Shown here: positions 1 to 11,383 of the stretch, one piece after another
Numbering within the stretch: the first letter of the stretch is position 1
Layout of the letters: every line of letters begins with the position of its first letter
Source of the DNA: Sabethes cyaneus
Lineage: Eukaryota > Arthropoda > Insecta > Diptera > Culicidae
NCBI RefSeq assembly: GCF_943734655.1
Contig: NC_071355.1
Location: 208,997,103-209,061,102 of the forward strand
Direction of reading: 5' to 3'
DNA: 64,000 nucleotides
Position numbers and translations under genes: made by a program
The notes under the pieces: generated by a model
What the model was told of the DNA's origin: nothing
What the model saw: only the letters and a program-made list of their open reading frames with translations
The model's database searches: none

Positions 1-621
1 GATGGGGAACGATATGAAGTAGTGGAGGAATTTATATACCTTGGTACACTCGTGACATGTGACAACGATGTAAGCCGCGAAGTGAAACGACGAGTTGCAG
101 CCGCGAATCGGGCTTTCTACGGATTACGTAGCCAGCTGAAGTCCCGTAGTTTGCAAATTCGCACAAAACTGGCGCTCTACAGAACACTAATCCTCCCGGT
201 GGCCCTTTACGGACACGAATCATGGACGCTAAAGGAAGCTGATCGGCGAGTGCTTGGGGTTTTTGAGCGTAAAATTCTGCGATCTATACTTGGTGGCAAA
301 ATGGAAAATGGAGTGTGGCGCAGACGCATGAATCACGAGCTGTACCAAGTATACAAATATGCTGATATAGTGACGGTAGTGCAATGTGGCAGGCTGTGGT
401 GGGCTGGACACGTGGCCAGAATGCCCGATGAAAGAGTAGCCAAAACTATTTTCAGCAGAGAACCAGGAAGAGGCCGTAGACTCCGAGGCAGACCCCGCAC
501 CCGGTGGGTGTGTGCTGTCGAAGACGATGCACGTTCAGCTGGTGTTCGTGGGGATTGGAGAACGGCAGCCCAGGACCGACGGTACTGGAGGACTATAATT
601 CGTTCGGCGCAGGATCGGTAA
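1..621 (+). CDS. RTE-clade non-LTR retrotransposon, C-terminal part of reverse transcriptase ORF (cut by window start)
   Basis: The frame is open from base 1 to a TAA at 619-621, so the ORF is cut by the window edge. The protein begins at the conserved post-RT segment (FIYLGTLVTCDNDVSREVKR), runs through LILPVALYGHESWTLKEAD, and ends with the tail GHVARMPDERVAKTIF plus an Arg-rich RPRTRW stretch. This is the C-terminal signature of RTE/BovB-type endonuclease-RT proteins, which copy their own mRNA into chromosomal nicks. The RT catalytic core and the endonuclease lie upstream of the window. The ORF is intact here and is followed within 20 bases by a short-tandem-repeat tail, the usual 3' end of RTE elements. 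It is the least decayed of the RTE copies in the window. The clade call is from remembered family motifs. Confidence 0.85.
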   Translation, partial: DGERYEVVEEFIYLGTLVTCDNDVSREVKRRVAAANRAFYGLRSQLKSRSLQIRTKLALYRTLILPVALYGHESWTLKEADRRVLGVFERKILRSILGGKMENGVWRRRMNHELYQVYKYADIVTVVQCGRLWWAGHVARMPDERVAKTIFSREPGRGRRLRGRPRTRWVCAVEDDARSAGVRGDWRTAAQDRRYWRTIIRSAQDR

Positions 622-636
622 CGGACCGTTGCCACT

Positions 637-760
637 AAAGTAAGTAAGTAAGTAAGTATGTATGTATGTATGTATGTATGTATGTATGTATGTATGTATG
701 TATGTATGTATGTATGTATGTATGTATGTTAGTATGTATGTATGTGTGTGTGTGTATGTG
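637..760 (+). repeat. Tandem-repeat tail of the RTE element: (TAAG)n then (TATG)n
   Basis: About five TAAG units pass directly into more than twenty TATG units, then a short TG run. RTE elements typically end in short tandem repeats rather than poly(A), so this marks the 3' end of the ORF just upstream. The switch from TAAG to TATG probably reflects later microsatellite expansion. Confidence 0.85.
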
Positions 761-860
761 ATGACAATTTGCATTTTTTTAATTTGCATTGAAATTCAAG
801 AAAAGTGAGAAACATGTCAATTGTCTGAAGTTTTTGAAGCCTCTTCGTGGAATACGAACT

Positions 861-1063
861 CTGAAATCAAAGAAAAGAAAAAACTTTTTCCGACTAAATT
901 CCACTATTTGATATTTTTTCGCGACAGATACGTATACGCTTTGAAATAAGACACTGATGAGGCCTGCACGTCGTAGGCGAACTACGTATCTGTCGCAAAT
1001 AAATATATATATATAATAAATAGCGGGATTCAATCGAAAAGTTTTTTCTTTCTTTGATTTCAG
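861..1063. repeat. Palindromic dispersed repeat, copy 1
   Basis: The left arm starting at 861 (CTGAAATCAAAGAAA...) is the inverse of the right arm ending at 1063 (...TTTGATTTCAG); the arms are about 45 bases and enclose a hairpin core. A second copy at 49775-50009 has the same core and layout but clearly different arm sequences. No ORF is present. It is probably a non-autonomous mobile repeat of unnamed family. Confidence 0.65.
921..996 (+). other. Hairpin core resembling a hammerhead ribozyme
   Basis: A perfect 14-bp outer stem pairs 921-934 with 983-996. Inside it lie CTGATGA (954-960), a GC-rich hairpin (962-967 with 973-978) and GAAC (979-982). This is the order of hammerhead elements: CUGANGA, stem II, GAAA, closing stem. 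Here the last A of GAAA is C, but the second copy has intact GAAA. The segment between the proposed cleavage point (near 935-936) and CTGATGA does not form a convincing stem I next to the core. The assignment is therefore a hypothesis; a plain hairpin is the alternative. Confidence 0.35.
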
Positions 1064-1490
1064 ATTTCAATTGTCATTTTCTTCACTTGCTGTTACTCAC
1101 AATTGTACAAGAAAAGCAAAAAGCGAAGAAAAGCAGTTTATTTAAGCATGTAGGTAAAGTGGTGTATTGGATTAGAAAAAATGAGTTGATTTTTCCAAAT
1201 AAATTTATACAAATTTCAAACAAATTTTGCGCATCAATAAATACTCTTTTCAATCAATAGATACTAGAGCTTAGAAATATTACATGGAAAATAGAAAGTA
1301 AACGTTGCACGGTAGTAATTTTGTAATATTTGTTTTCGTTAGTGACATTTTAAAGGACAGATGTCTTATGTCATGTATCATGTTTTAATAAATAAATCAA
1401 AAATGACAAGCACTGGACATCATATCGATCATATTTCCCATTCTTAAATAGCGCAGCTTTTGCACTATTTTTCGCCCTCATCTTGTTTTC

Positions 1491-1703
1491 CTAACCCTCT
1501 AACATTGTAAAAACGATGCGATCAAGCTAATCAAGACTATCTTTTCATGAAAGTACATTCAAAAGAAGCTTAAGTTTTGATTTTCATGCAAAAATAATTA
1601 TCTGAAGGAGCGCCAGCTAAGAAAAAGTTCAATTTCTCTTTTTCATATCTAATGCTCTATTCAGTTATTTTTTCTAATTCAGATATATTGAAAAATTGAA
1701 GCC
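1491..1703 (+). mobile_element. 5' part of the TAACCCTCTAACGGG-type MITE
   Basis: From TAACCCTCTAA onward, this stretch matches the left ~210 bases of the complete element at 55922-56453, including GATGCGATCAAGCTAA and AAGGAGCGCCAGCTAAG. The 3' half is missing. Non-coding and diverged. Confidence 0.7.
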
Positions 1704-1704
1704 A

Positions 1705-1808
1705 AGCAAACTAATAGTAAAATTTTGAGACTAATCATTTTGTTATCGATATCCTTTAGCAAACTAATAGTAAAATTTTGAGACTAATCATTTTGTTATC
1801 GATATCCT
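1705..1808. repeat. Two-copy 53-bp tandem duplication
   Basis: The segment starting AGCAAACTAATAGTAAAA at 1705 repeats without visible change at 1758, with a 53-bp period. It ends in TTATCGATATCCT, and TTATCGAT appears a third time just after. The near-perfect identity implies a recent local duplication. Confidence 0.9.
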
Positions 1809-1843
1809 CGTTATCGATGTAGCTATTCGCTACAATAGCTTTT

Positions 1844-1907
1844 ACCGCCTACTTAGCTTCGAGGTACGATGCTGGTCTAACAAGCCAGTCGTCGCATGTT
1901 CGAATCA
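1844..1907 (+). mobile_element. tRNA-derived SINE, 5' head only
   Basis: It matches the tRNA-like head of the SINEs on the minus strand near 48112 and 50648: TTAGCTTCGAGGTACGATG, GTCTAACAAGCCAGTCGTCG, then a B-box-like GTTCGAATC. The copy stops right after the B box. Confidence 0.65.
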
Positions 1908-4900
1908 AAATTCAAAACATTTGGCTAGCTAGTGACTCCGGCATTCGATTCATGTATCGCCGTAGACAGCGGAAGAGACGAGATCCAAAGAGAATCTCTC
2001 ATTTGCAGATACGTCGAAATGAAAAAGTACCCGAGATATGTGTTATTTATTATGTCAAAGCCTACATTCAAATACATACAATACAATGCAATACAGAAAC
2101 CCCTGCATGCTAATTTTTGTGACAATAGGTTTGGAGTCTTTAGTGGATAGACAGACACATGGCATTTATATATAAAATGATAAGGGATCACAAGTTGACC
2201 GTGACTGTTTAAATTGCGTATGCCTTCTGCATTCAACTTGCGCTTCAAAAACGATCATTGATGTCAATCTGTTCGGTATAAAAATTCATAGCTTCTAGAG
2301 TTTTCATTTCTCCATTTCCAAATTTTGCATGCTTCTTCAGGAAAGATCAACAAATATATTAAAATTAAAAAAATCGAGAAAAAAAAGTTCCAACTTTGAA
2401 AAAATTGCAATTGTTTATAAAAATGCACTATTTAACTATTGAAAAACAATCGAGAGGAGGTATGGTATACCAATTTTGAAAGCTTGTGGAATAGTGAACA
2501 CATCTCGTAGAAAGTCATTTTTTGATATTACAAACTATGTTTACAATCAGCATTTAAAAAATAATAATTTTTTCGAATTACAATACTTTAAAAAATCATA
2601 TGTATCTTGCGAATTCCAACAGTAACATCGAAATACAAATATACGTGTCGAATTTTATTGAACAAAGAACGTAAAAAAAATGTTCCGGAGAGAAAAAAAA
2701 TTTTGACTGTAAATTTCCCGTGGAATGACCCATATAATAATTTTCCGTGGCATAATTTGAGACAAAATCTGCAGCTCGACGTTCCGTTTTTGTTGGGCGA
2801 AACGAATTTCCACCAGGAAAACCGTTATCATTGATTGTTCGTCATTATTATCAACCCGAGAAGCGGGAAAAAACGGCACCCGGTATTTAGTTTATTAATT
2901 TTTTTGAAGAAATATTTACTCGCTATTTGAAATAAAATCTCTTTGAGTTTAATTTTGAACAGTAATAGTACTAAGCTTCATAAACAGTGGTTTCTTTTAA
3001 AATGGATAACATAATATAGTAGAATCAACGGAAATCTGACGGTTTATCAGTGCTTGACGTTGATTTACAAATATTGAAATATCTTGCAGAGTTGCAGGTA
3101 GTTGCAGCTAAAATCTGTTCGATCTTGTAGAGGACACTTTGAGCAATTATTCTGTGTATATTTTAGCTTGGAAGACGGTGGAATATTTTTTAAATCAGTA
3201 ATCAAAGTTGAAGTCCTGTTTTTTGAAGGACAATATCTATGTCGTTTCTATGGGGCGGTTTTTAGGAGTGAGGTCAAAATGAATTCCTTCTATAACCAAA
3301 ATTTATTCTACTAATCTTGATTGTTTTTCTCCATTTTAAAGATTTTGATTACACAAACTATGAAACTTTTACGAGCGTGATGAATAACCTTCAAAAATGA
3401 AAACAAAATTTGTAAGTAAAATCCACTCTCCAACTTGATAGTTTGAACGCTTGTAATAGTAGTTGTGGCGCTTTCCCAAGCAAATTATTACTTACATTAT
3501 TATTACAGAAGGCATCTATAAACAGTTCTAAATACTTAGTATACCCGATTAAAAAAAGTGAAAAACGATTTTTGTCTATGGCTCAACGCACTGTGTACTG
3601 TTGAGAAAATTTTTACTATATTGTGTACATGCTTTCACATTACGGTGAAGTATTTTTACTTTGCATAAAGACTCGCTGTTTCATGAAAAAGTAATTTTGC
3701 TCTTGGATTTATATGAGAAATTGGGGGTTACTTGCTTCAAACGCTGTATCTTTAGATCGGCAAGGAATACCTCGTAACGATAAGTGATTCTTATGTAAAA
3801 AAAAATCTGGATAATATGAGAGAAAAATAAAAATAAAATATAAAAAAAAAAATACTTGGCAGCACTGGTGCTAAAAAATACTATTTTATTCGAATTCCTT
3901 GGGCAATTTTCTTTTAAAATGTGACAATAGTGTCCAAAAAAAACCTAATATTTCCGGAGATATAAGCAAACGAAAATAACTATGAAGGGAGGGTGAGTCC
4001 AATCGGCACCAAACTTGGGATTTTAGCTTTTTGAGGCAAAACTAGGAAACTGATTGAATTTGGTAAAAATCCAAGAAGGTCGATTACAAATTTGTTCTTG
4101 TTCTCAGTCACCTGATGTGGAATGTTTTGTTATGCAAAATATTAAACTGATAAAATAAAATACTCCGGAGAAAATGATAGGGTCCCATATTTATGCGTGT
4201 CAAATATCTGTCAATAGTGGAATCGCTGCTCACAAGAGAAGCAATATCTTAAGCTGAAGCTAGTTTGCTGAAATTATAATTCACTAAGCAGCAATTGCAT
4301 AAAATAAAGTTGTGTACTGGCTTTTATTGAAAAAAAAAATTGTTTCGTGTGTTGTTATTTGGCATCTTTCTAATGAAAAAACATATTTTTGAAGATTTTT
4401 ACTGTCAGTTTTTTTTAAATTCATACCTTTTGAACTTCTGAGATGATTTTATTGATTTTAATATCAAATGAAAGGCATTTTAATTAACTTGTCATAACAA
4501 AATAATGGATTGAGGCTAAACATGTTTCTAACTGCAAAACCCTTAAAAGTATGGGTTTTTCATGTTTTTATAGTGTGAGGATTAAGAGACCTCATGTACT
4601 TACATGTTTCGTTGATTTGTTTATTTTCGGAAAATCTCAATGTTTTGTTTTTGAGATACAATTTTTTATAGAAATTAAGTTTTAATAATGCCATGGTTAT
4701 ACATGGTGTTTTTTTTTCTCAACTGCTACTTCTAGGACAGAAAAATACATGCGTCTCCATTGCATTATCAGAAACTTCTTTATAAAAATTTGAATTTGAA
4801 AATCAAAAAACTATACCGCTCTTATTTATTGATATTTCATGTAAAAAATTGTAGTTTTTCAGAAAAAATAGAAAAATATGGAATCTGTTTAGTCAAAAAA

Positions 4901-5698
4901 TGGGGTACCATAAAAATCAGGAAAACCGAATTGAAAGGTTGTAAGCGTCAAAATCATCGGAGCACCAGGTGCGAAGTCTGTCAATATTAAATAGAAAGTT
5001 AAAATCCTATTGCGGAATATAGCACCGAGTCTTTGCTTTGTTTTGACAATTAAAGGATATTTTGGGACGAAGTTAAAGATATCCTGTAATGATCTTAGGA
5101 ATCATCTTAGAAGACGGAACTGTAAGCGCCAAATAGAAAATAAAATCTTTCGTTCAGGAACGAATAGGGTATGTTGCTACATCGTCGTAATTGCCTATTC
5201 CCGTCCTATCCAACACAAATTATTAAAAATATCAGCATTTTTATGACACACAATGCAAAACTAGTTATTCCCTAATATTTTAGTTAGTTGTCTATCATAC
5301 GCGACCAATCAAAGTGAGCTGAGATCTATTCAAATGCTTTTTATCATTAAAGAAGTCCTACCAGTCAAATTTCCTACGTTTTTTCGTGCGACGAAGAAGA
5401 CAATGTCGACTAATCGTTTTAATTCCCGTCATTCATAAATGAAAATAACTCTCGCAAGGCATTGTCGTTATTCTACAGCCACCTGCCTGACCTGCGGAAA
5501 TTTTGCAGAATAACATTTGTCATGCCGTCCTACATAAATACATGCGCGTTAGCTTCGTAAACATTGTTGGACGATGAAAAATTTTCATGAACGGATTTTA
5601 AAACGGTACGACGAATTTTAGAAATAAAGTCAGTTGCTTAATTTCAATAATATGCTTTAATAGTCGCTTTTCAGTGATTTCAAAGTTCACGGATCGGA
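1908..5698. other. AT-rich stretch without recognisable gene
   Basis: No coding region, RNA gene or clear repeat structure is recognisable. Short open frames (for example at 2607, 3102, 4760 and 5010) have AT-rich composition and no known motif. The stretch contains many A and T homopolymer runs. Confidence 0.6.
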
Positions 5699-5826
5699 AG
5701 GTAAGTGTGTTTTTGTCAAATCAGCACTAGAACTTTTGGAGCATACATGAAATCCATCCAACAAATGATGAAAATTAGAATGGCTTTACTTATTACGACG
5801 GGAATTAGAAAAAAAACCCTATATAA
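5699..5826. repeat. Dispersed repeat shared with 52851-52985
   Basis: From GGTAAGTGTGTTTTTGTCAA through CATCCAACAAATGATG to ACGACGGGAATTAGAAA, this matches the sequence directly right of the TIR element ending at 52850. The match explains the open frame here, which is therefore not evidence of a gene. Confidence 0.6.
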
Positions 5827-6469
5827 GTATTTCTCTGCTGTTTACGAGAAAAAGCAAACTCATTATAAATTTCGACACACAAGCGATGGTGAAGGTGCGG
5901 TTAGATTGACAGCATGTGGCATGCAACTTGTTCCAAGCTGTTGCCCGATGTTTTCATGCAACTATGGTAACGTATCACAAATGTTCAGTAACATTAAGCA
6001 ACAACTAGCGACATATCGCATTCCACATGTTGCTAAAAAATTGCGCAGTCTAAATGCACCTTAACGGTAGCGGCGTTGGCAGCAGAAGTAGATCCGTTGG
6101 AACGAAATCGTGTTTTTTTTTTGTATGGGCTTATCACTTTGAAATCGTAGTTACACATGTTGGAAATTTGCTCAGCTACAGCCTTATCCAAAGCCCACAA
6201 AAATTTAATATATCAGATACCAAAAACTCGACGTAGAGTGTATTAATTGAAGGATAATTTATTGCTATTAGCATTCAGTTTCCAATCCGAATTAGCGCTA
6301 TAGGTCTCTATATTGGACTGCTCAGAATTTATTTGGCTTCTAAACATGGTGTAAACGCAACAAATACGAAAGTTATCGTTTATTTTTAGTACTCGGTAGT
6401 TATCATACTTACTGTTAGTATAACATCCATCCTACGATCCCATTTAACACAAGCCGGAAAGTCACGAGT

Positions 6470-7393
6470 ACAAACCCTATTAAAATTCATCCCCGTTGCC
6501 GGCTGGTCAAGAGCGTACCGAATTGAAACGAATTCACCCCCCAACCGCGCAACCGGTCGCTACCTATGTCACCAGAAGCCGAACCAATTGTAGCGAAAAG
6601 TGGTAACCATTCAAAGGCTGATAATGATGAATACGATAATAATGATGCTGATGGTTATGGTGATGATGATGATGATGGTGATTAAATGATGACGATTCTT
6701 CCACTGCTGCTACTGTTGGTGGTTCTAACTAGGAGGACACACAGCAGCGATGTACTGGTGTTCGTTGTTCTACACCTCGGTCTCGCGCCTCAGATGTCGC
6801 ATCGCGCGCTGCGGTGGTGTCCATCCTTGCTTCTTGAACCGAACGGAAGCAACCGGTCACTACGGCCGATTATTATCATCATCGAAAACAGTAAACTATC
6901 AATTGTACACACAAAATAAAACGTTCGCTCGGGAAGGGGGAAGTTGGATCCTCGCCGCGCGCCACGAGAGTGTATCGGTGCGTTGCCGGTCTGTCGTAAC
7001 AGTCGCGTTGTTGCTGATGTCCAACGCCTCGACCATCGCTGGCTGGCTGGTTGGCGTTCAGGTTCAGTTTCAAACGGTCACTTGTACGAAACTTAACTCT
7101 AATGCCCCTTCGAATCCTATACGGGTCGAGTGACGCGGCTTGTGAATTCGCGCGCGAAAAAGCGGTACTTTGGCTTTTCGGGTAAACATGACTGGCTGTG
7201 ATGACTGTGATGTGTGTAATTGCATAAAATAGGCAAACTTTTCCGACTTTTCCACGCGGTAGGCTCATTAATCTTCGTCGGGTCGGAACCAGAAGTTTAC
7301 CGATGGAATTTGTTTGCGTTGTCCTGGGGGATAGGATTCGAAAGGGTCCACCGGAGCCGGACCGATTGAATCGCAATTAATCGCCGACGGAGC
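6470..7393 (+). promoter_or_regulatory. GC-richer island; possible promoter and 5' noncoding exon
   Basis: Base composition rises well above the flanks, with many CpGs, within a window otherwise AT-rich and repeat-filled. A strong donor (GGAGC|GTAAGTG) follows 7393. A TCAGTT resembling an arthropod initiator lies near 7063. None of the open frames looks like a conserved protein. I infer a first exon or regulatory element of a + strand gene, perhaps the CNG channel downstream, but no transcript evidence is available here. Confidence 0.25.
6618..6690. repeat. GAT/GATAAT microsatellite
   Basis: An imperfect run of GAT-type trinucleotides (GATAATGATGAATACGATAA, then TGATGATGATGATGATGG). Simple sequence; no function inferred. 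Confidence 0.85.
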
Positions 7394-8217
7394 GTAAGTG
7401 ATTGATTATGCTTCGATGCGTGAAATGAAGAAGTGTAAGAAGTGTTGGTACGTTCGGTGGAAGCCACCTATTCATCCTAAATATGATTCATCGGAAGGAT
7501 ATTACAGTGTAGTTTTCTGTTGGAACAAGTGTTGACAGGCGGTGGGCTATATGGACGGTGCGTGTTTCGCAACCGCCTCGGGCGGATTTTCCCAGAATGT
7601 GTACTGTGGAAGCTGAGCAAATTTAGCTTCGCTTGAGGGATGCGATGATCTGTGCTGGAGAAGATAAAATCGACTGAACCGTTTACTACTACATATATCC
7701 TTTCCGGAGATTTCGTGTAAATTTGGTTGTAAATACTTGAATGATTGAAGGTTGTGTAAAAAAAAATCTACAAAAGTTTTGAAAAATCTGATGTAAAGAA
7801 ATGTTAAACTGTTGAAAGAAGTAAGAGTTACAAATAACATACGTTGGTTGCGCTAGTTGTGCTGATCATCTGAAAATTATATTTAGAACTAGGTATATTG
7901 AAAGTGTAAAGCCATTTAGCCACCACAGTAGTGGAGTAGTGATTTGTGGAAACCAGCCATTACCCATTACATCGTGTCAAATATTTTTTTTCCGATCAGG
8001 GAAATTTCAAAAATTATGTAGTTCACTATACTGGAAAAAATGCGAACTGTTTCTGAATACAAAGAGAAATGTCTCTAAAACCCTAAATATTGACGCGTTA
8101 CTGAACGGTTCCTCGACTAGGTCATCAAATAGCAATTGATTATAGACGTTAATAGTCAAATAGGATATGATTTAGTAAAAGTTTTTTTTAATCACAAAAT
8201 AAGTTTCCATTATCCAA
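7394..8217. other. No recognisable gene
   Basis: If the donor at 7394 is used, this is the start of an intron. Open frames here lack recognisable motifs, and composition returns to AT-rich. Confidence 0.5.
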
Positions 8218-9136
8218 CAGGCTTGCTATACTCGTTTTGCTCTTTTGGCTACAGCGCTTCAGTAAACAAAATTCGAAAAAGTGCTGTATAGGGTAATTGT
8301 AGAATTAATTATTATCTACAATATTGCTACAGAAAGTGTAAGCTTTGTGTTTTAGGTGATATAACCCTTCGCATCGTATTCGTTAAATGCGTTCTAGTAG
8401 TGGTAGTTGTTTCGTAGTAATAATTTTCCGTAAAATTCTAAAAACGTGCCGTCCGGAAAGGGCTTGGGCTGCAATGTCGTTGGTAACAAAAAGGGCGCTA
8501 GAAGATGAATCGTCAAGCGATTCGTCTTCTTCCACAGTTTCCCTGTTAGGAGTACCAAGGCTTCACCGTTGACTTTACATCACAAGACCTCTCGGCCGAT
8601 GATTCTCAAAATTTTCAATGGGTGAGTCTTTTGCAAACGCGTTGCCACTGGGTGCCCTTTTCGTAGCGAGCTGCATTTTAATACTATCCATAAAAATACT
8701 ATCCATATTCTGTGCAATCTCAACCTAGATGATAAATGAACGACGTAACTGGGTCTGTTGGTCTGATTCTCCAAGAAAACATTCTTGCTGAGTCACACAG
8801 TCTCACAGAGTCTCACACTTTACACAATTTTCACGCAAATTACTATGCTGCTGGTGTCATCCAGCGAACCACAAATCGTATATTAGTGTATATGTATCAT
8901 CTTAAATATCTCTAAACAAAATTTAATTCGTACACAACTTGTGTACCTTAGCTACCAAGAGGGTAGCAGCTTTATAGCGCCATAAATACAAAATGCACAG
9001 TAATGCTTCCTTCAGCAATATTGTAGATTATAACAAATTCTACACACACCCCATACATCACTTTTTCAAATTTTGCTTGGCTGAGAAGCAGTAATCAAAA
9101 GAGCAAAACCGAAGCGAAAAGTGTATGCCAAGCCTG
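8218..9136. mobile_element. TIR element, probably hAT-like, about 920 bp
   Basis: The left end CAGGCTTGCTATAC and right end ...GCCAAGCCTG are inverted. The arms extend inward ~120-150 bases, sharing GTTTTGCTCTTTTG, AAAATTCGAAAAAGTG and ATCTACAATATTGCT. The interior holds a short Ser-rich open segment (about 8460-8640, including RALEDESSSDSSSS) that could be a transposase remnant. Left and right flanks (TATCCAA and TACACAA) agree only partly, so the target duplication is either eroded or absent. The arm style resembles the CAGGGATGG hAT MITEs at 28850 and 42759. Confidence 0.6.
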
Positions 9137-9859
9137 TACACAAGGCTTATTAAATCCCATCCTAGTTGATATATATTCATACAAAATGGTGATTACCGAT
9201 ATATATACGATTTTCATCACAGAATTGTATAGCGTTATGGAACAAATCATGCTGAGTTGGATCTCATGGTATACAAATACTTATAAATGTGAATAGTACA
9301 CATATGCTGATTTCGTGTATCGAATATGATTGTTCTAGTTATATATCGATACATATTTCTCATTTGTTACTTCGATATACGTACGAAAATGTTAGCTGGC
9401 CAGTACTCTCCCAGTCGAGACACGAACATACGATGACTACCCAGCTGACACCAAATGGAATATCAATGCATGAAAATTATCGTATCTTCAATTCAGAATC
9501 CTAAATTATGCTTAATAGACTGCGCTGCAGTGGATTTTCAATAAACTTGAACATTTTCAATTAGGAAGGTGGTTGTAGGAGTGGACTGGCCCGCCGGGTA
9601 ACCGGGCATATGCCCCCGAAAAAAAAAATTCTGCGTAGCAAAAAACTTCAAGAGATTTTTAAATTCTAAATTCTAATTCTAATGCATTTTTTGCAACCTA
9701 AAATTGAACTGTTGGAACCCAAGTTTGGAAAAATACCTGCTTATAAAATATAATTCATCCAAGTCGGTCATGAATATTGTATAGTAAGATAAGATAAGAT
9801 GCCGCGAATCCAAATCTTCTGGGAGGAATAGCAAGAGTATGTAGAGCACCTGCATCGTT
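9137..9859. other. No recognisable gene
   Basis: AT-rich sequence with several ATATATCGATA-like runs. No coding or structured signal is seen before the RTE remnant that follows. Confidence 0.5.
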
Positions 9860-10320
9860 CTCAGAAAACGTACGAGTTCTATTAGCAAGTTAACGCATTC
9901 CGCAATAGTTGTATGCCGCGAGCCGAAATGTGTCAGGCTCAGGATAAGAATGGCAGTATCTTGAAAGTCGATCGTGAGGTAACCAAAAGGTGGAAGCAGA
10001 ACTTCGACGAACATCTTTTAATGATGCCCAGACAGAGAATCTTATGCGATACGTAGAAAAAGTGCCAGCCCCAAAGATAGACACAGTTATGGAGACCTTC
10101 AATCAGCTGAAGAACAATATATCAGTTGAAAAAGATAGTATTGAAGTGAAGTTGATTAAGAGGCCCGAGCTCCGACTTTACTACACCGGCAGATTGTAAG
10201 AACTTTGTATAACAGAGGAGCAAAAGGATGGTAATATCTATCCAATTTACAAGAAAGGCAACCAAACTAGACTGTGAGAACAATCGTGCGATCCCCGTTC
10301 TCAATGCTGTCTATAAAGTG
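9860..10320 (+). pseudogene. RTE retrotransposon remnant: linker between endonuclease and RT
   Basis: Pieced across frameshifts and stops, the translation gives the RTE linker order: a Y-E-F-Y segment, WKQNFDEHL, NDAQTEN, FNQLKNNIS..KDSIEVKLIK, then YPIYKKGNQT and the RT entry IPVLNAVYKV. These match the region just before RT motif 1 in RTE proteins. The copy breaks off at about 10320, where mariner-related sequence begins. A small RT motif 2 scrap at 11348 may be the other side of the same copy, with intervening sequence lost. It is clearly dead. Confidence 0.75.
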
Positions 10321-10526
10321 CCCTTTTTATACAATTTATTTGTTGTATTTCATGTTCCATACACAGGCATTGTGTTGGTGATCGTTCGATGCGATCAATG
10401 TTCGCCGACTTTTTGAAGCCTCTATACTCTATAATAAACGAGCTCAGAGAGCAATGAGAGCTTTCTCTCTCTCCTCTTTTTGTCAATATTTTTTGTTTTG
10501 TTTATGCTTGCCTTGTTTTGTTTAAA

Positions 10527-11117
10527 ATGACATCGAAACAAGAAGCATTTTGGCAGCGCGTTGTACACTTCTACGAACTATCACAGAAATCTCGGCAAAA
10601 AGTATACGGTACAACATTTAAAAAGTGAATATGTTGCGGCTACGACTGTTTGCCATATCCTAAGATGACCAACAACTATTCACAAGCGAGGTAGACCAGC
10701 CAAAATTATGGACGCAGAAGGACATCGTTCTCTTTCACGTGCCTACAAAAACAAGCTCTCTGGTTTGGCTATCAATTAAGATATGCCAGACGAATGGTTG
10801 TAGAAAATTTTGATCCCGTTTCTACAAAAACATCATGCAAATGGACAATACGTGTTTTCGCATACACGGTTTACAAGCTTATCGCATTACACGAAAAAAA
10901 CACAACCGTTCCTGAATACCTATTCGATCCCATTTGTACCCAAAAACCGCGACCCGAGAAATCTGTCTCAGTGCCCCCAATCGAAGATTTCTTCGGGATT
11001 TTGAGTTCCTTGGTGTACAAAAATAACTGGAGAGCCAAGAATTGCAAACAGTTGATTGGTAGAATCAAGCGATGCATTCGCATAGTAGACATGACGGCGT
11101 ATAACGCTCCTGTTTAG
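10527..11117 (+). pseudogene. Tc1/mariner transposase pseudogene, internally deleted
   Basis: An ATG at 10527 opens MTSKQEAFWQRVVHFYE, the helix-turn-helix start of a mariner-family transposase, and stops at 10627. Later frames give a second DNA-binding region (RPAKIMDAEGHRSLSRAY), then a jump to SGLAIN, then ILIPFLQKHHANGQYVF, PFVPKNRDPRNLSQCP, and VYKNNWRAKNCKQLIGRIK. Family members have a catalytic DDD/E core; the stretch with the first Asp is missing between NKLS and GLAIN, and several frameshifts and stops are present. DNA-binding and C-terminal parts survive, the active site does not. The element's terminal repeats were not identified. Family assignment is from remembered motifs. Confidence 0.75.
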
Positions 11118-11347
11118 ACGGAAAACGGTTCAAACGGAAGCTTCACCAAACAGTCGATTACGGGCCGTTTTCAAATGTACACTAATTTGTTTTCAACAAT
11201 GGATAATGTAGGTATCTTTAATTTCGGTAAATCAGATCTTCTTCATGTATCTTTGTCTTTTTTGGTAGCTCGAGAAAAAAAAAATCCAAAATTTTAGTTG
11301 TCACCCGTTATTCAGGCTGTCGCTAAAAAGTTTACACGGACAATTAT

Positions 11348-11383
11348 GCCATTGATTTCTATGAAGCGTATGATACCATCAAC
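11348..11383 (+). pseudogene. RTE reverse transcriptase scrap (motif 2)
   Basis: The frame reads AIDFYEAYDTIN, matching the RT motif IDFKAAYDTIDR seen at 24292. It is cut at its right edge by the hAT MITE starting at 11384, so it formed part of the target of that insertion. Confidence 0.6.

Noticed and set aside
5705..6064. 119-codon open frame
   Set aside because: Its first third is a dispersed repeat also found at 52851-52985, and the rest has no recognisable motif.
6750..7133. 127-codon frame in the GC-rich island
   Set aside because: Overlapping frames of similar length occur on both strands, as expected from high GC; no motif found.
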